NCBI GenBank assembly: GCA_012032575.1
Contig: JAAUSP010000052.1
Span: 1 to 22,382 of the forward strand
From: Anaerolineales bacterium
GTDB lineage: Bacteria > Chloroflexota > Anaerolineae > 4572-78 > J111
Direction: 5' to 3'
DNA length: 22,382 bases
Each line of letters starts with the position of its first letter. The stretch's first letter is position 1. Below, one piece after another: positions 16,526-22,382 of this stretch. Position numbers and translations under genes: made by a program. Below the pieces are notes generated by a model that was given only the letters and a program-made list of their open reading frames with translations, did not search any database and was not told where the DNA came from.

Positions 16526-16540
16526 TGAGACTTAATCTCA
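16526..16540. promoter_or_regulatory. Fur/Zur-family-type operator box 2
   Basis: TGAGACTTAATCTCA matches box 1 in both outer half-sites (TGAGA...TCTCA) with the same spacing, 60 bp centre to centre. It lies between znuA and the divergent permease gene, 42 bp upstream of that gene's -35 box. Two matching boxes in a 190-bp divergent region make a chance occurrence unlikely. Confidence 0.7.
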
Positions 16541-16581
16541 AATTGTAGGAAAATAACGTGAATTGTCAAATATCAAAGGGC

Positions 16582-16609
16582 TTGACAAAGACATACCGCT
16601 GGCTATAAT
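16582..16609 (+). promoter_or_regulatory. Consensus sigma-70-type promoter of the permease gene
   Basis: TTGACA (16582-16587) and TATAAT (16604-16609) are both perfect, with a 16-bp spacer. The ATG at 16620 comes only 10 bases after TATAAT, so the transcript would have a leader of a few bases at most. No Shine-Dalgarno sequence is present. Confidence 0.75.
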
Positions 16610-16619
16610 CGTTCTCGGT

Positions 16620-17695
16620 ATGAAAACTCTTGACACCCCCCTTCCCGCCACTGACCCCGCCGAGGCGCTGCCCTCGCGCCCGGTCAAGCGCTCTACCTTC
16701 ACGCCGGTTTACCGCCTGATTTTAGCCCTGGCGATTCTGGCGCTCCTCCTCATCATTGGGGAAAGTTCGCTGCGTAATTCGACGACCCCGCTGAGCGACC
16801 AGTTGCAGACTTTTGTGACCATTTTCCTGAGCATTTTTATCGAGGCCGCGCCGTTTTTGCTGGCCGGTTCGCTGGTGTCCGGCTTTATCGAGGTGTTTGT
16901 AGACCAGAAAATGCTGTACCGGATCACGCCGCGCCAGCCGCTGCTGGCCGCGCTGGCCGGAGCGTCGCTGGGGCTGGTCTTTCCGGTGTGCGAGTGCGGG
17001 GTTGTGCCGGTGACGCGCCGCCTGTACCAAAAGGGCCTGCCTGTTTCGATGGGCATTGCTTTTTTGTTGGCCGCGCCGGTGATCAATCCGGTGGTTTTTG
17101 CCAGCACCTTTGCCGCCTTCGGCTGGGGACCGATGTTGTGGGGCCGTTTTGGCTTCAGTTTTCTCATCGCTGCGGCGGTGGGGTTTCTTTTTTATTTGGC
17201 CCAGCCCAAAGAAGTGCTGCTGCCGGAAACGGTTGAAGAAATCGCTTGTGACCCTCACGACCACGTCCAGCCGGCTGCCGCGGCCAACGAATCTGGGAGG
17301 CGCTGGCTACCGGCGGCGATGATTTTCTGGATATGTCCCGTTACCTTATCGCCGGCTCGATGCTGGCGGCGGGAATGCAAACGCTGGTGCCGCAATCGGC
17401 GCTGCTGGCGTTGGGGGCAGGGCCGGTGGCCTCGGTGCTGGTGATGATGACCCTGGCCTTTGTGCTGTCGGTCTGCTCGACGGTGGATGCTTTTCTGGGC
17501 CTGGCTTTTGTCAATACCTTCACCCCGGCCTCGATCCTGGCCTTTCTGGTTTTTGGGCCGATGGTGGATATTAAAAGTTCGTTGATGTTCCTGGGCGTTT
17601 TTCGCCGCCGGGCCGTCTTCTACCTGATTTTGCTGCCTTTGCTGCTGACCATGGTCATTGCTATTTATTTGAACCTGAATGTGAGTTGGCGGTGA
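16620..17695 (+). CDS. DUF318/UPF0718-family membrane permease (one frame break)
   Basis: A predicted permease of PF03773 with about eight helices. The family core is clear: [15 protein letters not shown] (C124, C126) followed by [16 protein letters not shown], and in the second half [15 protein letters not shown]. The frame breaks near 17288 (one base missing); read through, the protein is about 358 residues. The ATG at 16620 is chosen because a consensus promoter ends 10 bases before it. The family is known in arsenic/organoarsenical efflux (ArsP) and in pairs with TIGR03943 proteins of unknown role. Here the shared Fur-type control region with znuABC suggests zinc or another divalent metal; this is inference. 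A short His/Asp stretch (DPHDHV) lies in the middle loop. Confidence 0.85.
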
Positions 17696-17709
17696 GAGGT
17701 GAGGCGAAG

Positions 17710-17763
17710 GTAGGGGCACGGCCTTGCGCCTGCCCTACGGGGCGACCGCAAGGGTTCGCCCCT
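17710..17763. repeat. Dispersed imperfect palindrome (copy 2, inverted relative to copy 1)
   Basis: It is the reverse complement of the element at 3621-3678 with a few substitutions and a 2-3 base gap. It fills most of the 98-bp space between the permease gene and its partner. Confidence 0.75.
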
Positions 17764-17793
17764 CCATATTGAGAAGATACGGTGGGGTGCTAA

Positions 17794-18558
17794 ATGAAAG
17801 CAAGTTTGAAAGCGCTGGCCTTGATTGCGATGGGGTTGTTTCTATACAGCCGCATCTATAACGGGACGCTGCTTTACTACATCAGCGAGCGTTTTGCCTG
17901 GCTGACTCTCCTGGCCGCGATTGGCTTTATTATCGTCGGAGCCAGTTACCGCTATCGGACAGCCCCGGCGCATGAGCACGAGCATGATGATGACGGTCAT
18001 GAACACCACCAGCACGACCATGCCGGTCACCAGCACGGCAATCTATCATGGACCGGGCTGCTGCTGGTGGCGCTGCCGGTCATCCTGGGGCTGCTGGTTC
18101 CACCCAAACCGCTGGGCGCGGCGGCGATGGGCAACCGCGAGATCAGCGTCGGCGCAGTCAATTCGGCGGCTGCTCCCAAAACCACTCAGGTTATCTCCCG
18201 GCCCACCACCGAGAAAAATGTCCTCGACTGGCTGATTGATTTCCGCCTGGTCCAAGACCCGGCCGCTTTTGCCGACCAGGAAGCCAAATTGATTGGTTTT
18301 GTCTACCGGGATGAACGTTTTGGAACCGAGCAGTTTATGGTCAGCCGTTTTGTCATCAGTTGCTGTGCCGCCGATGCCGCCCCGCTGGGCCTGGTGGTCG
18401 CCTGGCCGGAAACACCAGGTTTGAGCAGCGATCAATGGGTGGAAGTGTCAGGCCGACTCCAGCCCGGCGAGTTTGACGGCGAACCCATGCCCATCCTCAT
18501 TGCCGACAAAGTGACCCCGACCGAAGTGCCGGATCAGCCGTATCTCTATCCCTACTAA
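17794..18558 (+). CDS. TIGR03943/DUF1980-family membrane protein, partner of the permease
   Basis: 254 residues. The N-terminal half is membrane-bound (helices about 5-25, 33-52 and 85-103) with a His/Asp-rich loop at 60-82 (HEHEHDDDGHEHHQHDHAGH). The C-terminal half is a soluble domain with the family hallmark RFVISCCAADAAPLGLVV (C190, C191). Proteins of this family are almost always encoded next to a DUF318 permease and are thought to be its subunit, so the two probably form one transporter. The His-rich loop points to a divalent metal. Start at the ATG at 17794, with a weak GGTGGGG before it. The next gene starts 2 bases after its stop. Confidence 0.88.
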   Translation: MKASLKALALIAMGLFLYSRIYNGTLLYYISERFAWLTLLAAIGFIIVGASYRYRTAPAHEHEHDDDGHEHHQHDHAGHQHGNLSWTGLLLVALPVILGLLVPPKPLGAAAMGNREISVGAVNSAAAPKTTQVISRPTTEKNVLDWLIDFRLVQDPAAFADQEAKLIGFVYRDERFGTEQFMVSRFVISCCAADAAPLGLVVAWPETPGLSSDQWVEVSGRLQPGEFDGEPMPILIADKVTPTEVPDQPYLYPY

Positions 18559-18560
18559 AG

Positions 18561-20012
18561 ATGTCTATGCTTGAAGAGCAACCGCAGACGGCAGACGGCA
18601 GACCGTACCCTCACCCTACCCCTCTCCCTGGCCGGGAGAGGGCAGCGGCATTCAGTCTGAGCCGCTTCGACCGCACGGCCCTGGCGATCCTGCTGGGGCT
18701 GCTCGTTTTGATTTTGCTGCTGGTTTGGCGCGGCGATCAAATTGGGGTGCAGGTCGTTTCGGTTAGCCCGGCTGATGGCGCCACCGGAGTGTCTACCCGT
18801 GCCCGGATGCAGGTTACGTTTGACCAGAGTATTGCCCCCATCGGTTCCGGTTTTCCGCTCTCGATTAGCCCGCCGGTGAGCGGCACGCTGCGCTGGCAAG
18901 AATCCACCGTAGCTTTTGTGCCCTCGCAAGCGCTGTCCCCCGATACCACCTATACCGTGATGTTAGCCGCCGACCTCAAAAGCGAACAGGGCCGGCCGCT
19001 TAACAACGGCCTGACCTGGCAGTTTCGCACCGGCCGGCCCCGTATTCTCTATGTGGCCCCCGATGCTCAAAATAATGACCAGTTGTTTGTCATCAGCCCG
19101 GAAGGCGGCCAGCCCAGCCAGTTGACCCAGGAGAAGTTGGGGGTGTGGGATTACAGCCTGTCGCCGGATGCGACCACCCTTATCTACTCGGCGCTGCGCC
19201 AGGATGGCGGGAGCGATTTATGGGAGGTGGCGACTGACGGCAGCCAGTCTCGCCCCTTGCTGGCCTGCCCCGAAGCCGCGTGCAACGGCGCGGCCTGGTC
19301 GCCGGATAACAGCCGCCTGGTTTATGAGCGGCGGGTTATGCTGGTTCCCGGCGCAGCCCCCGGCCCGCCCCGCCTGTGGTGGCTCGATCCGGCGACGGGC
19401 GACACCGTGCCGGTTTTTGAAAACCAGCAGGCGTTGGGCTACGGTGCGCGCTGGTCGCCCGATAGCAACTGGTTGAGCTTCGTGGCCCCCAGCCAGCAGG
19501 GGGTGCAGGTCTACAATATCAATGACAATCGCAGCTTTCTGATCCCCAGCCGCATGGGTGGGCTGGCGGTGTGGAGTCCCCAGGGCGACGGGCTGCTGGT
19601 GGCCGATATTCAACGGCAGGAAGAAGGATTTGCGGTGCATCTGCTCCGGGCCGACCCGACCAGCGGCGAGTTAACCGATTTGAGCGGGCAGAATGCCAAT
19701 GTCGAAGACGGCTCGCCCATTTGGTCGCCGGATGGGGGCTGGATTGCTTTTACCCGCAAAGTTGCCGGCGCTTCGATGGGCAAACAGATCTGGCTGATGC
19801 GGCCCGACGGCAGCGAGACCCGTTATCTGACTAATGACACTGAAATTCACCACGGCCTGCCGGAATGGTCGCCCGACAGCCGTTATTTGCTCTACCAGCG
19901 TTATCCGCTCAAAGAGTTGGGCGCTCAGCCCGGTGTCTGGCTGCTGGATACGCAAACCGAGCGAACCCAGGAAATTATTACCCCCGGCAATCGGCCCACC
20001 TGGCTGCCCTAG
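18561..20012 (+). CDS. Membrane-anchored Ig-like plus six-bladed WD40-like propeller protein
   Basis: 483 residues: a cytoplasmic N-terminus, one membrane helix (about 38-56), a Big_5-type Ig-like domain (about 63-157, VVSVSPADGATGVSTRARM...TFDQSI) and a TolB/PD40-type propeller. Six blade signatures are seen: SLSPDATTLIYS, AWSPDNSRLVYER, RWSPDSNWLSFVA, VWSPQGDGLLVAD, IWSPDGGWIAFTR and EWSPDSRYLLYQR. It probably binds a protein or surface ligand outside the cell; no enzyme motif is visible. Residues 9-27 (QTADGRPYPHPTPLPGRER) derive from a 7-bp array and a palindromic repeat. Its link to the metal transporter is only positional: it starts 2 bases after the previous stop. Confidence 0.85.
   Translation: MSMLEEQPQTADGRPYPHPTPLPGRERAAAFSLSRFDRTALAILLGLLVLILLLVWRGDQIGVQVVSVSPADGATGVSTRARMQVTFDQSIAPIGSGFPLSISPPVSGTLRWQESTVAFVPSQALSPDTTYTVMLAADLKSEQGRPLNNGLTWQFRTGRPRILYVAPDAQNNDQLFVISPEGGQPSQLTQEKLGVWDYSLSPDATTLIYSALRQDGGSDLWEVATDGSQSRPLLACPEAACNGAAWSPDNSRLVYERRVMLVPGAAPGPPRLWWLDPATGDTVPVFENQQALGYGARWSPDSNWLSFVAPSQQGVQVYNINDNRSFLIPSRMGGLAVWSPQGDGLLVADIQRQEEGFAVHLLRADPTSGELTDLSGQNANVEDGSPIWSPDGGWIAFTRKVAGASMGKQIWLMRPDGSETRYLTNDTEIHHGLPEWSPDSRYLLYQRYPLKELGAQPGVWLLDTQTERTQEIITPGNRPTWLP
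18584..18642. repeat. Heptamer array and palindromic repeat inside a coding region
   Basis: GCAGACG, GCAGACG and GCAGACC stand in tandem at 18584-18604, followed by CCCCTCTCCC...GGGAGAGGG (18619-18642), which matches the inner palindrome at 15108-15132. Both are translated as part of the N-terminus of the propeller protein. Confidence 0.7.
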
Positions 20013-20128
20013 CCGTCCCCCCTGCTTTCCGCCTTCTCCGATAAATGCAATCATCAATCTCATACGTATACATGAATAGTGCGTTTATCGCTAAACTCAT
20101 CATGGCCTCTAACCCTGGCAATCTGACT

Positions 20129-20156
20129 TTGAGTTTTATCATTCCTTGAGTATACT
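20129..20156 (+). promoter_or_regulatory. Likely promoter of the sigma/anti-sigma operon
   Basis: TTGAGT (20129-20134) and TATACT (20151-20156) with a 16-bp spacer. Transcription would begin near 20162, which excludes the in-frame TTG at 20146 as the translation start of the sigma gene. Confidence 0.55.
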
Positions 20157-20169
20157 GAACACAGCTTGG

Positions 20170-20751
20170 ATGATGAGGCACACCAATTTGAATAACGAGC
20201 AGCTTATGAGACGGGTAGCCAACGGCGATGCGGCTGCGCTTGAAACACTGTACGAACAGTATGCCCCGGCGGTGATGGGGCTGGCTGTTAAAATGCTGGG
20301 CGACCGGGCCAGCGCGGAAGAAGTTGTCCAGGAAACGTTTTGGCGGGTCTGGCGCAATGCCGACTCTTTTTGCGAGCAGCAGGGCGCGTTTCCCAATTGG
20401 CTATTCGGAATTACCCGTAATTTAGCGATTGACACCTGGCGGCGAGTCAAGGTCCGCCCTCAACCTATTTTTAATGATAAGGAAGAACAGCAGCTTGAGA
20501 ACAATCCCGACCCTCAGGCAGATGTGACCGAATCGGCCTGGACGAGCATCAAACACGTGCAGGTGCGCCAGGCCCTGAGTATTCTACCTGCGGCTCAACG
20601 CGAGGTGGTAGAAATGGCCTTTTTCTGGGGGCTGACCCGGCAGGAAATTGCCGAAAAAATCGGCGTCCCTCTGGGCACGGTCCATACCCGGGCCAGGTTG
20701 GGGCTGCAAAAGCTGCGCGAGGCGTTGCAAGAGCAAGGATTCGAAGAGTAA
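20170..20751 (+). CDS. ECF-type RNA polymerase sigma factor
   Basis: About 193 residues. Region 2 is clear (ALETLYEQYAPAVMGLAVKML, then EEVVQETFWRVWRNADSF with the core-binding and -10-recognition helices), as is region 4 (ILPAAQREVVEMAFFWGLTRQEIAEKIGVPLGTVHTRARLGLQKLREAL, helix-turn-helix). It lacks regions 1 and 3, as ECF factors do, and matches the type paired with RskA anti-sigma factors. The start is uncertain: ATG at 20170 or 20173, or the TTG at 20188, which is better spaced from a GAGG at 20175. The anti-sigma gene begins 4 bases after its stop. Confidence 0.92.
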   Translation: MMRHTNLNNEQLMRRVANGDAAALETLYEQYAPAVMGLAVKMLGDRASAEEVVQETFWRVWRNADSFCEQQGAFPNWLFGITRNLAIDTWRRVKVRPQPIFNDKEEQQLENNPDPQADVTESAWTSIKHVQVRQALSILPAAQREVVEMAFFWGLTRQEIAEKIGVPLGTVHTRARLGLQKLREALQEQGFEE

Positions 20752-20755
20752 AATC

Positions 20756-21922
20756 ATGGCAGAGCACCTTGAAGAACTGTTTCCCTTTTATGCTTTGGGC
20801 GTGCTAACCGACGAAGAAAAGGCCGACATCGAAGCTTATGTGGCAACAAATCCGGCGGCGCAGGCCCAATTAGATCAAGATTATCAGGCGGCAGCGGTTT
20901 TATCTTATGCGGTCGAGCCGGTGATGCCGTCAGCTCAGGTTAAAATGGCGGTATTCGACCGGATCAAGGCCGAAACCCGCCGCCCTCAACTGCGTCCCGC
21001 GGCCCCGCCGGCGGTTCCGCCTGCGCCCGGCTTCTTCGAGCAATTATGGCGCAGCCTGGGGGGAGGGGCCATGCCCGCCCTGGCGGGGCTGAGTTTGGTC
21101 GTCGCCCTGGTGGCCGGCGGCTGGGCCATGCAGTTGAATGGTCAGATGGCTCAACTCCAGCAGCAAAATCTGGCCCTGGGGCAGCAGCTAACCCAACAAA
21201 ATGAAACCCTGACCAGCCTGGGCGAACAGTTGCCCCCCTTGCAGGCCGAAAACAGCCAGCTCAAAAGTGATTTAGCCGCCCAAAATGAGGCTCTGGCCGC
21301 GCTGAATGAGGCGGTGACGCCTTTACAAACCGAGAATAGCGGCCTCAAGCAGGAGTTGGCCGCTCAGGCTGAACAACTTGCCGTCTTGCAGAGCCAGATG
21401 GTCGCCCAGCCGGAACCGGAGAACACGATTTCGACCGAAATGGTAGCGGCATTGGAGGCTGAATTGGCGCTCCAGCGAGAGCAGTTGGCGGCACTGAACG
21501 GTCAAGTCGCCCAGCTTCAGGCAGTCAATAACAATCTGGGCCAGGAGCTTTCAACCCAGCGCGCCGTCATGGCCGAAGTGACCTCGCCCGATGTTCAGGC
21601 CATGAAAATCTTGGGCACCGAAACCATCCCCCAGGCCCAGGGTCAGCTTATCGCCAATCCGGGTGAGGAAAAAGCCGTGTTGATTGTGTCCGGCTTGCAG
21701 CCGCTTGAACCAGGCCTGATTTACCAATTCTGGCTGGTTCAGGATGGTCAGCTCAGACGCGCCGGCGAATTTACCGTAGACGACTCCGGCCTGGGCCTGC
21801 TTCAGGTGACAACAGAAACAGCCATCGGCTCCTATGAGGCAATGGGCATCTCCATCGAGCCGGCCAATCGCCCCGATGAGCCACCCAACGAAATGATTAT
21901 GCTCGGTAATTTCTCTTCCTGA
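20756..21922 (+). CDS. RskA-family anti-sigma factor with long coiled coil
   Basis: 388 residues. The cytoplasmic N-terminus (ELFPFYALGVLTDEEKADIEAYV) is the sigma-binding region typical of RskA types and lacks the HxxxCxxC zinc motif. One membrane helix spans about 106-126, followed outside by a Gln/Glu/Leu-rich coiled coil (about 128-275) with repeated units such as LQAENSQLKSDLAAQNEALAAL. The C-terminal RskA domain (about 280-388) contains GLQPLEPGLIYQFWLVQDG. The coiled coil makes it much longer than usual members (about 230-280 residues). ATG at 20756 is the first start after the sigma stop; the open frame upstream overlaps the sigma gene and is not used. Confidence 0.9.
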   Translation: MAEHLEELFPFYALGVLTDEEKADIEAYVATNPAAQAQLDQDYQAAAVLSYAVEPVMPSAQVKMAVFDRIKAETRRPQLRPAAPPAVPPAPGFFEQLWRSLGGGAMPALAGLSLVVALVAGGWAMQLNGQMAQLQQQNLALGQQLTQQNETLTSLGEQLPPLQAENSQLKSDLAAQNEALAALNEAVTPLQTENSGLKQELAAQAEQLAVLQSQMVAQPEPENTISTEMVAALEAELALQREQLAALNGQVAQLQAVNNNLGQELSTQRAVMAEVTSPDVQAMKILGTETIPQAQGQLIANPGEEKAVLIVSGLQPLEPGLIYQFWLVQDGQLRRAGEFTVDDSGLGLLQVTTETAIGSYEAMGISIEPANRPDEPPNEMIMLGNFSS

Positions 21923-21926
21923 CTCA

Positions 21927-21972
21927 GGAGATTAGAGATTGGAGATTGCTCAATCTCTAATCTCCAATCTCC
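21927..21972. repeat. Hairpin of 7-bp repeats after the anti-sigma gene
   Basis: Three GGAGATT-type heptamers (21927-21947) face three AATCTCC-type heptamers (21952-21972) over a 4-base loop, with two mismatched positions. It is the same unit as at 1873-1925 and starts 5 bases after the stop codon. Confidence 0.75.
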
Positions 21973-21995
21973 CAAATTAAAAATTTACTCGCGGA

Positions 21996-22023
21996 CCTCT
22001 GGCCCCCGGCCAGAGGCTTTTTT
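21996..22023 (+). terminator. Rho-independent terminator of the sigma/anti-sigma operon
   Basis: CCTCTGGCC (21996-22004) and GGCCAGAGG (22008-22016) form a perfect GC-rich 9-bp stem with a 3-base loop, followed by CTTTTTTG. The remaining stretch to 22165 shows no clear promoter hexamers; a weak TAATAT is near 22090. Confidence 0.88.
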
Positions 22024-22165
22024 GTACAAATTCTTGAAAATTCATAAACAAAATATGGATTTGATGAATGCAAAATGATTTGGGCTGCGTAATATAGAGT
22101 GAACTGGTTTGAAAAACCGGTCAATCCATCTCAACACTTAATCAAGAGCTAAGGAGAAGTATGTT

Positions 22166-22382
22166 ATGCACAAACAAATCAAGAGACTCATACCGTTGAT
22201 GCTGGTTTTAATGTTACTGATAACCGGCGTCAGCCAGGTGATGGCGCAGGACACAATGGACATTGTAGACACAGCGGTGGCCGATGGCCGCTTCACCACC
22301 CTCGCCACCGCCCTGACCGAAGCCGGGTTGATTGACACCCTCAAAGGCCCTGGCCCCTTCACCGTCTTCGCCCCCACCGACG
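22166..22382 (+). CDS. Secreted FAS1 (fasciclin)-domain protein, cut by the window end
   Basis: Only the first 72 residues are present. A signal peptide ([28 protein letters not shown]) is followed by the start of a FAS1 domain: [41 protein letters not shown], the classical H1-like motif of adhesive fasciclin proteins. AAGGAGAAGT lies about 9 bases before the ATG at 22166, whereas the ATG at 22161 runs into a stop. FAS1 proteins often lie next to ECF/RskA pairs; control by that sigma factor is possible, but an independent terminator separates them. Confidence 0.9.
   Translation, partial: MHKQIKRLIPLMLVLMLLITGVSQVMAQDTMDIVDTAVADGRFTTLATALTEAGLIDTLKGPGPFTVFAPTD

Noticed and set aside
16722..17264. 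180-codon minus-strand frame opposite the permease
   Set aside because: Arg/Gln/His-rich shadow of a membrane-protein gene, with no start signal or domain.
20146..20169. Earlier TTG start for the sigma factor
   Set aside because: It overlaps the likely -10 box (20151-20156), so it would lie upstream of the transcription start.

Overview
The window looks like a chromosomal segment of a moderately GC-rich, free-living bacterium, most plausibly Chloroflexota (Anaerolineae-like). That placement is an inference from gene content: fused MFS/spermidine synthase, RskA-type anti-sigma factor next to an ECF sigma factor, a FAS1 (fasciclin) secreted protein, WD40-like propeller proteins, CopC/CopD and Sco-type copper genes, and many hairpin-forming intergenic repeats. 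No rRNA, tRNA, CRISPR array, transposase or phage gene was seen.

Layout. 1-328 is a non-coding leader with several palindromes. 329-1861 (+) is a fused transporter/spermidine synthase-like gene. 1928-3508 (-) holds a VOC-fold protein overlapping an RlmI-type rRNA methyltransferase. 3735-13447 (-) is a long, almost continuous same-strand block of copper and electron-transfer genes. In transcription order it runs: small membrane protein C, PepSY membrane protein, small membrane protein B, a His-rich exported protein, CopC, a CopC-CopD fusion, small membrane protein A, a PepSY remnant, a lipoprotein cytochrome c, an exported DsrE-like protein, Sco1, PCu(A)C and a membrane-anchored cupredoxin. 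13504-16430 (-) is a ZnuABC-type metal importer. 16620-20012 (+) runs divergently and holds a DUF318/UPF0718 permease, its usual partner of the TIGR03943 family, and an Ig-like plus beta-propeller membrane protein. 20170-21922 (+) is an ECF sigma / RskA anti-sigma pair closed by a clear terminator. A FAS1 protein begins at 22166 and runs off the end.

How the genes fit together. The left block provides what is needed to capture copper outside the membrane and deliver it, probably to a cytochrome oxidase CuA site (Sco1, PCuAC, CopC/CopD, cupredoxin, cytochrome c). The right block imports a divalent metal, probably zinc. Two Fur-family-type 15-bp palindromes sit between znuA and the divergent permease operon, so both are probably controlled by one metal sensor. 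His-rich stretches occur in six proteins of the window.

The most novel content is a family of three related about 150-residue two-TM proteins of unknown function spread through the copper block. One copy is followed by an intact PepSY gene and another by only the last exon-like tail of such a gene, which suggests a duplicated and partly deleted module. Also notable are hairpins and arrays built from 7-bp repeat units at six places.

Caution: at least twelve single-base frame breaks, almost all apparent deletions and several in homopolymers, interrupt otherwise well-conserved genes. I read these as probable sequencing/assembly indels and annotate the genes across them.
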